A stretch of 64,000 nt of DNA from Bacillota bacterium (GTDB lineage Bacteria; Bacillota; Clostridia; Acetivibrionales; DSM-1351), in the NCBI GenBank assembly GCA_023439045.1, contig JAEXOY010000037.1, positions 15,851 through 79,850 on the forward strand, read 5' to 3'. The notes below the pieces were generated by a model. That model was not told the origin of the DNA, did not search any database, and saw nothing but the letters and a program-made list of their open reading frames with translations. This document shows, one piece after another, positions 1 to 7,168 of the stretch. The position numbers and the translations under genes were made by a program. Every line of letters begins with the position of its first letter. The first letter of the stretch is position 1.

Positions 1-533
1 ATCATTGAAAATAATTTTATTTTTTTCATCGCCTTTATCAAAAAGGAACTGCAAAATCCTACAAAGCACCCCATAAATATTCCTGAAATGAGCAGAACAG
101 GTAGATAGTACATAACAGACATGTCACTCATCAATAGACATGCAATTGTAATTTGACCTATATTATGAAATATCGAGCCTGCAATACTAATGCCTACCAA
201 GCTTAAAAAATTAGGGAGAATCTTAAGTAATAACCACATTGCACTTGCACTAAGAATGGCACCTGCTATGCTGAACAGGAAAATTACAGGGCCTCCCGTG
301 AAAAGTGATGCAATAATGCACCGTATTAGTATTATGAAAAGGGTGTCTAAATATCCAAAGTAAACAAGAGAAACTATTGTAATTATGTTTGCCAAGCCTA
401 ATTTGATACCTGGAATGCCAATAGGTATCGGAAGCATACCCTCTACAATGGATAATACCAACGCCTGTGAGGTGAGCAGAGCCAATAAGCATAATATTTT
501 AACTGTGCTATTGTTTTTTATTAATAGTCTCAT
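1..533 (-). CDS. Gx transporter family / heptaprenyl diphosphate synthase component I-like membrane protein (3' truncated by window)
   Basis: Reading the minus strand from the ATG at 533 gives an open frame of 177 codons that runs off the left edge without a stop. The protein is very hydrophobic, with about five membrane segments, and carries the family-like stretch PIPIGIPGIKLGLANI near residue 36 and a HNIGQ motif near residue 130, typical of the Hpre_diP_synt_I (Gx) family. That family is named for a prenyl synthase subunit but looks like a small integral membrane protein, possibly a transporter. It begins 2 bp after the stop of the NusG-II gene, so it is the third gene of the apbE operon. 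The C-terminus is outside the window. Assignment is from remembered family features; the biochemical role is not established. Confidence 0.75.
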   Translation of the reverse strand, partial: MRLLIKNNSTVKILCLLALLTSQALVLSIVEGMLPIPIGIPGIKLGLANIITIVSLVYFGYLDTLFIILIRCIIASLFTGGPVIFLFSIAGAILSASAMWLLLKILPNFLSLVGISIAGSIFHNIGQITIACLLMSDMSVMYYLPVLLISGIFMGCFVGFCSSFLIKAMKKIKLFSM

Positions 534-535
534 AA

Positions 536-892
536 CTACTTCTCCGATATTGATATTATAACTTTATTGGGCATGCATACAGCAATTTCACCAGTATGGT
601 CCAGCCAGCCTGTTTTTACACAGGTTTTGTCTGGACAGTCTGAATCTTGAAATCTTATACGGCCATTTTCAACAACAATTGTAGCGTGGTATACTCCATC
701 AACTTGAATTGTTTTAGTTCCTTGAACATTGTTTAAATCGATTGTCCTAATAACGGTATCGTCTTGTTTAATAACTGCAATCAACTTTCCCGATGCACTT
801 GCACTGGTTGTGTTCCATTGTGTCATATAGACAACAGCCGCTAATACGCCTGTTATCAATAGTATTAGAAGAATATCACCCTTTTTCAGCAT
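536..892 (-). CDS. NusG domain II-containing protein
   Basis: A small protein of 118 residues with one N-terminal membrane helix (about residues 7-24) followed by an extracytoplasmic beta-rich NusG_II domain containing CPDKTC at about residues 86-91 and a later Cys in AVCMPN. Such proteins are commonly found beside ApbE and Gx genes and near Rnf/Nqr-type redox complexes; no enzymatic activity is known to me. I chose the ATG at 892 because GGTGAG lies 7 bases upstream; an in-frame ATG at 913 lacks a ribosome site. The 5' end overlaps the apbE 3' end by 17 bases, which indicates translational coupling within one operon. Confidence 0.75.
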   Translation of the reverse strand: MLKKGDILLILLITGVLAAVVYMTQWNTTSASASGKLIAVIKQDDTVIRTIDLNNVQGTKTIQVDGVYHATIVVENGRIRFQDSDCPDKTCVKTGWLDHTGEIAVCMPNKVIISISEK

Positions 893-1925
893 ACTTAAAC
901 TCACCACTTTCATCAATAAAGGTAAAATAAGGTTTAAGCCCTTCTGTTATATGAACTTTTTTATCCTTTGTTATGAATATGGCTTCAACATCGGGCAGTT
1001 TTTTGAGCATAGCTTCAGACTTTTTGTAGCCCATTACAAATGCTGCGGTTGATAAAGCATCGGCCTCTATTGATTTATCGGTGACGATAGTCACGCTGAT
1101 TATATCTGAGTTGCTTGGATATCCTGTTTTAGGATCTATTATGTGATGATATCTGATACCATTCTTTTCAAAAAAACGCTCATAATCTCCAGAGGTTACA
1201 ACCGTTTTGTCAGAAACGCTCAGTACTCCTATATATTTTCCGTTTGCACCCCTTGGGTTTTGAATCCCGATTCTCCATGGTGTTCCATCAGGCTTTGAGC
1301 CAACTACTGATACATTTCCACCTAGATTGATATACGCAGACTTAACTCCATTTTTATTACATATTCTTACTGCTTCATCCGCAGCATATCCTTTTGCAAT
1401 TGCACCCAAATCAATGCTGTCTCCTTTAATGGATAAGACTGCAGTATTATCCTTAACATTTACATTTATTTGCCTATAATCCACTAGTTTTAGAAGCTCA
1501 TTTATTTTTTGCTGAGTTGGAACATGGGGGTGATCTGTCATAATGCCCCATTCCTTTACAAGTGGACCAATTGTTATATCAAAGGCCCCATCTGAAAGCT
1601 TGGAGAACTTTTTTGCAGTATCTAAAATGTAAATAATGTCAGCATTTAATTCTACCACGCTGTTACTTCCTGCTTGAGCATTAAAGCTGCTAACCATGCT
1701 ATCTTCATTATTAACAGACATATTTTTTTCTATTTCCCTAAACCTCTCAAAGATTTCATTTGATGCAGCTTTTGCATGTTCACCATATATCTTGTCAGTT
1801 ATAATTGTTCCCATTTGAAAGCTCTGCTGCTCAATATAACCCTTATCTTCACTACAGCCGCTTAATGAAATTGATACGAAAACCAAAAATGCTAAAACAA
1901 CAGCAACTCTTTTTCTCAAGTACAT
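876..1925 (-). CDS. apbE: FAD:protein FMN transferase ApbE
   Basis: A lipoprotein of about 349 residues. A signal sequence ends in the lipobox LSGC near residue 23, so the mature enzyme is anchored on the outer face of the membrane. The ApbE/NosX domain fills the rest: early QMGTII, central DLGAIAKGYAAD, then NLGGNVSVVGSKPDG and GDYERFF, and a late ADALSTAAFVMG segment with the metal-binding Asp. ApbE moves FMN from FAD onto Thr/Ser of partner flavoproteins such as RnfG/RnfD or NqrB/C. The ATG at 1925 has GAGAGG five bases upstream; the in-frame TTG at 1937 is less likely. It is the first gene of the apbE-NusG_II-Gx operon. Its flavoprotein acceptor is not in the window. Confidence 0.93.
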   Translation of the reverse strand: MYLRKRVAVVLAFLVFVSISLSGCSEDKGYIEQQSFQMGTIITDKIYGEHAKAASNEIFERFREIEKNMSVNNEDSMVSSFNAQAGSNSVVELNADIIYILDTAKKFSKLSDGAFDITIGPLVKEWGIMTDHPHVPTQQKINELLKLVDYRQINVNVKDNTAVLSIKGDSIDLGAIAKGYAADEAVRICNKNGVKSAYINLGGNVSVVGSKPDGTPWRIGIQNPRGANGKYIGVLSVSDKTVVTSGDYERFFEKNGIRYHHIIDPKTGYPSNSDIISVTIVTDKSIEADALSTAAFVMGYKKSEAMLKKLPDVEAIFITKDKKVHITEGLKPYFTFIDESGEFKYAEKG

Positions 1926-2101
1926 GCATCCTCTCAAAGCGATTATTTATATCATTAGTAAAAATATTTCCAAAAACATCAAATGCCATGCAAAATTACC
2001 AAAACTTCTTGAAATGTGTTTATGAATACATTCCATTTGTTTTTAGCATGATAATAATTAATTGGATATTTTCAAGATTTTAAGAAGGAAGGATTGTTGA
2101 T

Positions 2102-3853
2102 ATGCCAAAAAAAATTCTTATAGTTGGTGCAGGCTATGCAGGAGTTGAAACTGCTTTGTATCTGCAAAAGAAAAAAAAGAAAACGGAAGATTTCAGCATT
2201 ACTTTGATAGATAAAAATTCCTATCATACATTACTTACGGAACTTCACGAATCAGCAGGCAACAGAATTGATGAAGAAGGCGTAATTGTCCCACTTCGTG
2301 ATATTTTTGAATACACCTCTGTCAAGCTTGTAAAAGATGAAATTACTCAATTTGATTTTGAACAGAAAACAATAGCTTCCAACTCTCAACAATACCAATA
2401 TGATTATCTTGTACTAGCCTTTGGCAGTGAGCCTAATTTTTATGGTATTCCAGGTATGAAAGAATATGCTTTCCCTCTTTGGTCCTTTAAGGACTCCTTG
2501 CGTGTAAAGGATCAAATTAAGCATTGTTTCGCTATTGCTTCCCAAGAAGAGGACTATGAGAAAAGAAAAGCTCTACTCAGTTTTGTTGTGGGTGGAGGTG
2601 GCTTTACCGGTGTAGAAATGATTGGAGAGTTAGGCAGATGGGTTCCATCTCTTTGCAAGGAGTATCATGTTTCAAGAGATGAAGTTAATCTTTATTTAAT
2701 AGAAGCCTTACCAAAAATATTGCCTATTCTTAAAGATAAAAACATTGAAAAATCAATGAAGTATCTGACACAGAAGCTTAAAGTAAATGTTATGCTCAAT
2801 TCAGCTATTACTAAGCTTAGTCCTGATATGGTTGAGCTAAAGGACGGCACCACTATTAACACAAAAACACTAATTTGGACAGCAGGCATTAAAGCAAACT
2901 CCCTTACCGATATGGTAGATACTGAAAAGAACAGAACCAATAGAATTGTAGTAAATGAGTATACCGCTACCAATTTACCTGATGTATATTCAATAGGAGA
3001 CGTATGTGCCTTCTCATATAATAATAATGTACTACCACCTTTAGTAGAAAGTGCGCTACAGACTGGAGAGGCTTGTGCAAAAAACATACTTGCCGACATG
3101 AGGGGTACTACTAAAAAAGCCCTCAATCCAAAACTTCATGGTGTAATGGTTTCTATAGGAAGTAATTTTGCGGTAAGTGAGATTATGGGCAAAATCCTTC
3201 CTATTTGGCTTTCTATTGTAATGAAATACTTCGTAAATATCCATTATTTATTTGGGATAGGCGGTTTTGATCTTGTTTGGAAATATCTTGACCATGAATT
3301 GCTGAATAAAAGGCAGAGACGCTCTCTTCTTGAATCCAATTATTCTACAAAGGGCTTGAGAGTTTTTCTGGTACCTTTACGAATATTCTTGGGTTATATC
3401 TGGCTTAAAGAGGGTATCAACAAAGTAAGTGAGGGCTGGCTGACCACCCCTATGCTTTCCGGACTTCCTGTTGATGGACAAACAAGTGCATCCATAACAG
3501 AGACAGGTGAAAAAGCATTTAGAATAGTATCTTCACACACTCCGGGATGGTATGCCTGGATTGCAGATAATTTAATAGTCCCCAATGCCCTCTTCTTTCA
3601 GATAATGATAGTGCTTGCAGAATTAGCATTGGGTTTAGCCTTCATTTCGGGTACCTTTACTTTTTTAGCTGCTTTAGGTGCTCTTGCATTAAATGTAAAC
3701 TTCCTATTATCAACCGGTCTTTATGAGACAAGCTGGTGGATGATACCTGCAGAAATTGCAATGCTTGCAGGAGCCGGACGGTCCTTTGGAGTCGATTATT
3801 ATCTGATACCTGGATTGATGAAGTTCTGGCGGTATTTAGTAAGGCGGCGGTAA
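2102..3853 (+). CDS. Type II NADH dehydrogenase-like FAD oxidoreductase with C-terminal DoxX-like membrane domain
   Basis: 583 residues in two parts. Residues 1 to about 410 are a two-dinucleotide-binding flavoprotein: GAGYAG at 9-14 for FAD, VVGGGGFTGVE near 165 for NAD(P)H, and the FAD-contact segment SIGDVCAF near 300. Residues from about 425 to 575 hold a motif IFLGYIWLKEGINK and four hydrophobic segments of the DoxX/TQO small-subunit type. Classical NDH-2 proteins are about 400 residues and lack this half. The expected role is NAD(P)H oxidation with electron transfer to quinone or another membrane acceptor. AAGGAAGG sits 9 bases before the ATG. It stands alone, divergent from apbE and followed by a repeat tract. 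The acceptor in an anaerobe is uncertain. Confidence 0.85.
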   Translation: MPKKILIVGAGYAGVETALYLQKKKKKTEDFSITLIDKNSYHTLLTELHESAGNRIDEEGVIVPLRDIFEYTSVKLVKDEITQFDFEQKTIASNSQQYQYDYLVLAFGSEPNFYGIPGMKEYAFPLWSFKDSLRVKDQIKHCFAIASQEEDYEKRKALLSFVVGGGGFTGVEMIGELGRWVPSLCKEYHVSRDEVNLYLIEALPKILPILKDKNIEKSMKYLTQKLKVNVMLNSAITKLSPDMVELKDGTTINTKTLIWTAGIKANSLTDMVDTEKNRTNRIVVNEYTATNLPDVYSIGDVCAFSYNNNVLPPLVESALQTGEACAKNILADMRGTTKKALNPKLHGVMVSIGSNFAVSEIMGKILPIWLSIVMKYFVNIHYLFGIGGFDLVWKYLDHELLNKRQRRSLLESNYSTKGLRVFLVPLRIFLGYIWLKEGINKVSEGWLTTPMLSGLPVDGQTSASITETGEKAFRIVSSHTPGWYAWIADNLIVPNALFFQIMIVLAELALGLAFISGTFTFLAALGALALNVNFLLSTGLYETSWWMIPAEIAMLAGAGRSFGVDYYLIPGLMKFWRYLVRRR

Positions 3854-3904
3854 TAAAAAATGGGCTATAGATTTAGCTTGATAAAACTATTTCTATTGCC
3901 CATT

Positions 3905-4052
3905 TATATGTACTTTTGCTTACTTAGTCCAATTATATGTACTTTTTGCTTATTTAGTTCAATTATTTGTACTTTTTGCTTATTTAGTCCAATTATATGT
4001 ACTTTTGCTTATTTAGTTCAATTATATGTACTTTTTGCTTATTTAGTTCAAT
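3905..4052. repeat. Tandem repeat, five units of 29-30 bp
   Basis: Five head-to-tail units begin at 3905, 3934, 3964, 3994 and 4023. Each reads roughly TATATGTACTTTTTGCTTAT then TTAGTYCAAT; units differ in T-run length (4 or 5 T) and at one or two other positions. The array fills most of the gap between the NADH dehydrogenase gene and the convergent SSB-like gene. A reading frame of 66 codons crosses it but looks like a by-product of the repeat. The T-run variation suggests replication slippage. Confidence 0.95.
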
Positions 4053-4115
4053 TATCTTAATTTAACTAAAAGTAATTTAACTATAGATAATTGATTACAG
4101 ATTAATCTTTATTTA

Positions 4116-4793
4116 CTATTCACCCATGGAATCAACTATCTCAATACCCTCTTCTTTATCCTGTGTATCATCTGATATTTCCATCTTGGATACCGAAACC
4201 TCATATGCAGTCTTAGTAATGACCTCACCAGACTCTAATTTCTTTTGGTACTCCCTAGATTGTATTCTACCCCAAATCTTGATATTGTCACCAATAGTAA
4301 GATTTTGTGAATACCGCGCATTTCTGCCCCATGCTATACATGGAATGTAATCAGACTTATTATATGGCCTGTTTACAGCTATGAGCAAATCTGTAATTTC
4401 CCTGCCAAATGGAGTCATTCTATATATTGGTGCCTTACATATGTACCCATTTAAAAAGATCTGGTTTGGATTTTTGACCTTTTTATCCTCTTCGACGAAG
4501 TTAATCTCTCTAGCAAATACAGTAAGTACAAGCTTGTTAGAATCGCTCTTGTAGCTGTTGTAGGATCTAAACTGTCCTTCTACGTCCAAAAGTACGTCCA
4601 ATTGAAGCTTACTCTTTGGTATCAAACGTTCTGAAAAGGTGACAGAAATCTTGTCGCTGCTATCACTCAAGCGCGGCACCTCAATGTAAAAAGAGTAAAA
4701 CCCTTCACCATATACCTCATGACTATATTCAACATCTGATACAACTTTACCTGAAATGGTCACAACATTGTTTTCTATCACATTTCCGACCAT
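4116..4793 (-). CDS. Single-stranded DNA-binding protein-like, two OB-fold domains
   Basis: 225 residues from the ATG at 4793 (GAGGAG nine bases upstream; the TTG at 4802 abuts the ribosome site and is rejected). The second half, about residues 105-200, reads like a bacterial SSB OB fold: NQIFLNGYICKAP, TDLLIAVNRPYNKSDYIPC, AWGRNARY and KIWGRIQSREYQKK. The first half (about 8-100) has a similar strand layout, TISGKVVSDVEYSHEV to FAREINF, and is probably a second, diverged OB fold. The end is acidic (DDTQDKEEGIEIVDSMGE), as in SSB tails that recruit partners. It is monocistronic by appearance. Whether it replaces or supplements a canonical 140-160 residue SSB elsewhere in the genome cannot be seen here. 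Confidence 0.72.
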   Translation of the reverse strand: MVGNVIENNVVTISGKVVSDVEYSHEVYGEGFYSFYIEVPRLSDSSDKISVTFSERLIPKSKLQLDVLLDVEGQFRSYNSYKSDSNKLVLTVFAREINFVEEDKKVKNPNQIFLNGYICKAPIYRMTPFGREITDLLIAVNRPYNKSDYIPCIAWGRNARYSQNLTIGDNIKIWGRIQSREYQKKLESGEVITKTAYEVSVSKMEISDDTQDKEEGIEIVDSMGE

Positions 4794-5227
4794 TTTATCC
4801 AACTCCTCTCTTTTGCTGTTGTGCTTCTCAATATTAATTTATCTAATGTAATATTTATTCTATAAAATCCATTTTTAGAATTTATTTTAAAAATAAAAAA
4901 CAGCCTGCAAAAACCAAAATAACTTGGGTGGTCTAGGTAAAGTATATGCATGCCAAAATAATACAACCAAATTATATTATATTACATATTTATATTATTG
5001 AAAATCCCTTAATCTACAAAAAAGCTACTTAATTTATATGAAAATTATCTATATAAAGAAGAAGAATTATATAGATGTAGAACTAGATATACTTTTTTAA
5101 AAAAATAAAGTCGCCCTCTTACTTAAGAAAGCGACTCTGAACATATAACGTTATCCGAGTTACTATAAAATATCCTTATACATTAACACCTAGAATTAGT
5201 TCCTACTCCGCTCTATTTGTAGAATAT
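4794..5227. other. Intergenic region, AT-rich
   Basis: 434 bases between two minus-strand genes. The only structure I can support is the terminator hairpin at 5109-5136 belonging to the TM2 gene. The rest is very AT-rich and presumably contains the promoter of the SSB-like gene; no coding frame with a ribosome site was found. Confidence 0.6.
5109..5136 (-). terminator. Rho-independent terminator of the TM2-domain gene
   Basis: AGTCGC...GCGACT arms extend to a stem of about 12 bp around an ACTT loop. On the minus strand the stem is followed by TTTATTTTTTT (plus-strand A run at 5095-5108). It lies about 90 bases after the stop of the TM2 gene. Confidence 0.85.
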
Positions 5228-5629
5228 CTAATCTCTTAGAAGGTTGCCCTTTGCATCACGATTCATGGAGCCAGATAGTATTAGAATTCCTTCGATAAGT
5301 CCCCATATCCAAATAAATGGGGAAAGAAAAAAGCAGGATAATACCGAAATTAATAATTGAGCTAAGCCTATTCCTACATAACCAAGATAAAATCTATGAA
5401 CACCAAACCCGCCCAAGAAAATTCCAAAGAGTCCAGCCGCCAGCTTTGATTTCTGCTCAGTTCCATAGTTATTTAGATTGACTCCACATTTTAAACATAC
5501 CTGTGAAAGAGAATTGGTTGAATCGCCACAAACAGGACAGTAGTTATTTCCTTTTCCTGCAGGAACACCACATGCTACACAAACAACAGCCTGATCATTC
5601 ATCATATTTCCACAGTTTCTACAATACAT
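5228..5629 (-). CDS. Zinc-ribbon and TM2 domain-containing membrane protein
   Basis: 133 residues. The N-terminal 55 residues hold zinc-ribbon CxxC pairs: CRNC, CVAC, CPVC and CLKC. Residues about 61-115 are a TM2 domain, with GLFGIFLGGFGVHRFYLGY (a helix plus the conserved G-hH-RFYLG pattern) and a second helix FFLSPFIWIWGLIEGI. The architecture predicts a small membrane protein with a cytoplasmic metal-binding head. AGGAGG lies just before the ATG at 5629. It is transcribed alone and divergently from ychF. Function is unknown. Confidence 0.85.
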   Translation of the reverse strand: MYCRNCGNMMNDQAVVCVACGVPAGKGNNYCPVCGDSTNSLSQVCLKCGVNLNNYGTEQKSKLAAGLFGIFLGGFGVHRFYLGYVGIGLAQLLISVLSCFFLSPFIWIWGLIEGILILSGSMNRDAKGNLLRD

Positions 5630-5793
5630 AATTTTTTCCTCCTATATCTTTAAAATCCCAAATGATTTATGATACCATAATTATTTTTACACTAATACAT
5701 ACGGGACTATATGATAAAAGTCTGAACCTATTTTTTACTATTTTGAATATATAATAAAATCTTAGATAAATCAAGTATTACTATTGGTTTCTG

Positions 5794-5822
5794 TTGCAAT
5801 GAAAATCTAGATAGTATATAAT
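5794..5822 (+). promoter_or_regulatory. Sigma-A type promoter of ychF
   Basis: TTGCAA at 5794-5799 and TATAAT at 5817-5822 with a 17 bp spacer, about 90 bases before the ychF start. The -10 is a perfect consensus match and the -35 has four of six consensus bases. Confidence 0.75.
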
Positions 5823-5912
5823 TTTTATGGCTATTTTAAACATTATGTATAGCAAAACATAATTAAAACAAATATAATCACAACTGATTAATTAGGAAGG
5901 ATAGAAAAATAA

Positions 5913-7007
5913 ATGAAACTAGGAATTGTTGGACTGCCTAACGTAGGCAAAAGTACCCTATTTAATGCCATTACAAAGGCAGGTGCCGAAAGCGCAAACT
6001 ACCCATTTTGTACTATAGAACCAAACGTTGGTATAGTTGCAGTGCCCGATGAGAGGTTGGACATGTTGGCAAAGATGTATAATCCGGACAAGGTTGTACC
6101 TACAGCAATTGAGTTTGTCGATATAGCAGGTCTTGTAAAGGGTGCTAGCAAGGGCGAGGGTCTCGGCAACAAATTTCTATCACACATCAGAGAAGTTGAC
6201 TCTATCGTACATGTTGTTAGATGCTTCGAAGATAGCAATATTGTTCACGTTGATGGCTCCATTGGCCCTGTTAGGGACGTAGAAACCATTAACCTTGAAC
6301 TGATATTTGCTGACCTTGAAATGATTGATAGAAGAATTGATAGAACAAAAAAGATGCTTAAATCTGGAGATAAAAAGTACCAGATTGAGATAGAATTACT
6401 AGAAGCTATTAAGGCACATCTTGAAAGCGGAAATCCTGTAAGAAGCATGAGCTTTGACGCTGAGCAGCAGGTATTCGTTGACCAACTTTTCCTTATTACA
6501 AAGAAACCAGTACTGTATGCAGGAAATGTATCTGAAAATGATTTAGCTTCTCTTGATGATAATGCTTACCTAAATGAGCTCAAAGCGCTTGCCGCTAAGG
6601 AAGGCTCAGAGGTTATGGTTATCTGCGCAAAGATAGAAGAAGAAATTGCACAGCTTGACGATGCAGAAAAGAAAGACTTTCTTGATGCAATGGGACTTGA
6701 AGAGTCAGGTTTGGATAAACTTATTAAAGCAAGCTACAAAATTCTAGGACTTATAAGCTTCTTGACTGCAGGCCCTCAAGAGGTTAGAGCTTGGACTATT
6801 ACCAAGGGTACCAAGGCTCCACAGGCAGCAGGAAAAATTCATAGTGATTTTGAACGTGGCTTTATTCGTGCAGAAATTGTAGCCTACAATGATCTGATGA
6901 GCTGTGGAAGCTATACAATTGCAAAGGAAAAAGGACTTGTTAGATCAGAGGGTAAAGAATACGTTATGCATGACGGCGATGTAACTCTCTTCAGATTTAA
7001 TGTTTAA
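5913..7007 (+). CDS. ychF: Redox-regulated ATPase YchF (Obg family)
   Basis: 364 residues, the usual family length. The N-terminal G domain carries GLPNVGKST (P-loop, residues 7-15) and DIAGLVKGAS (switch/G3, near 70). The G4 position reads NVSE in place of NKxD, the change that gives YchF proteins ATP rather than GTP preference. A coiled-coil segment (about 128-165) and a C-terminal TGS domain (SFLTAGPQEVRAW to DVTLFRFNV) follow. It binds ribosomes and is linked to stress responses. AGGAAGG precedes the ATG. It is a single-gene unit with its own promoter and terminator. Confidence 0.97.
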   Translation: MKLGIVGLPNVGKSTLFNAITKAGAESANYPFCTIEPNVGIVAVPDERLDMLAKMYNPDKVVPTAIEFVDIAGLVKGASKGEGLGNKFLSHIREVDSIVHVVRCFEDSNIVHVDGSIGPVRDVETINLELIFADLEMIDRRIDRTKKMLKSGDKKYQIEIELLEAIKAHLESGNPVRSMSFDAEQQVFVDQLFLITKKPVLYAGNVSENDLASLDDNAYLNELKALAAKEGSEVMVICAKIEEEIAQLDDAEKKDFLDAMGLEESGLDKLIKASYKILGLISFLTAGPQEVRAWTITKGTKAPQAAGKIHSDFERGFIRAEIVAYNDLMSCGSYTIAKEKGLVRSEGKEYVMHDGDVTLFRFNV

Positions 7008-7058
7008 TAAAAGGTTATTATGCAATGATATTTATTGTATTGGGTAAATAAATTAGTG

Positions 7059-7085
7059 AAGGCACCTTTGTAAAAAAGGTGCCTT
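7059..7085 (+). terminator. Terminator hairpin after ychF
   Basis: AAGGCACCTTT at 7059-7069 pairs perfectly with AAAGGTGCCTT at 7075-7085 around a short loop. The following bases (ACATATTT) are only weakly T-rich. On the other strand it lies downstream of htpG as well, so it may serve both convergent genes. Confidence 0.7.
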
Positions 7086-7168
7086 ACATATTTGCGAAAA
7101 TCAACAGACATTTAAGTTTTAGCTAAATATGTTACTACAGCAATCACGAGATTTAATCTATTTGTCAG

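Noticed and set aside
250..492. 80-codon minus-strand frame at the left end
   Set aside because: It lies in another frame of the Gx family gene, whose own frame is open from 533 to the window edge with clear family motifs.
1805..2083. 92-codon plus-strand frame before the NADH dehydrogenase gene
   Set aside because: Its first third is antisense to the apbE signal peptide region and it shows no ribosome site or family features.
3860..4060. 66-codon frame in the repeat tract after the NADH dehydrogenase gene
   Set aside because: The product is only repeated hydrophobic text from the 29-30 bp units, the frame changes with unit length, and the ribosome site is poor.
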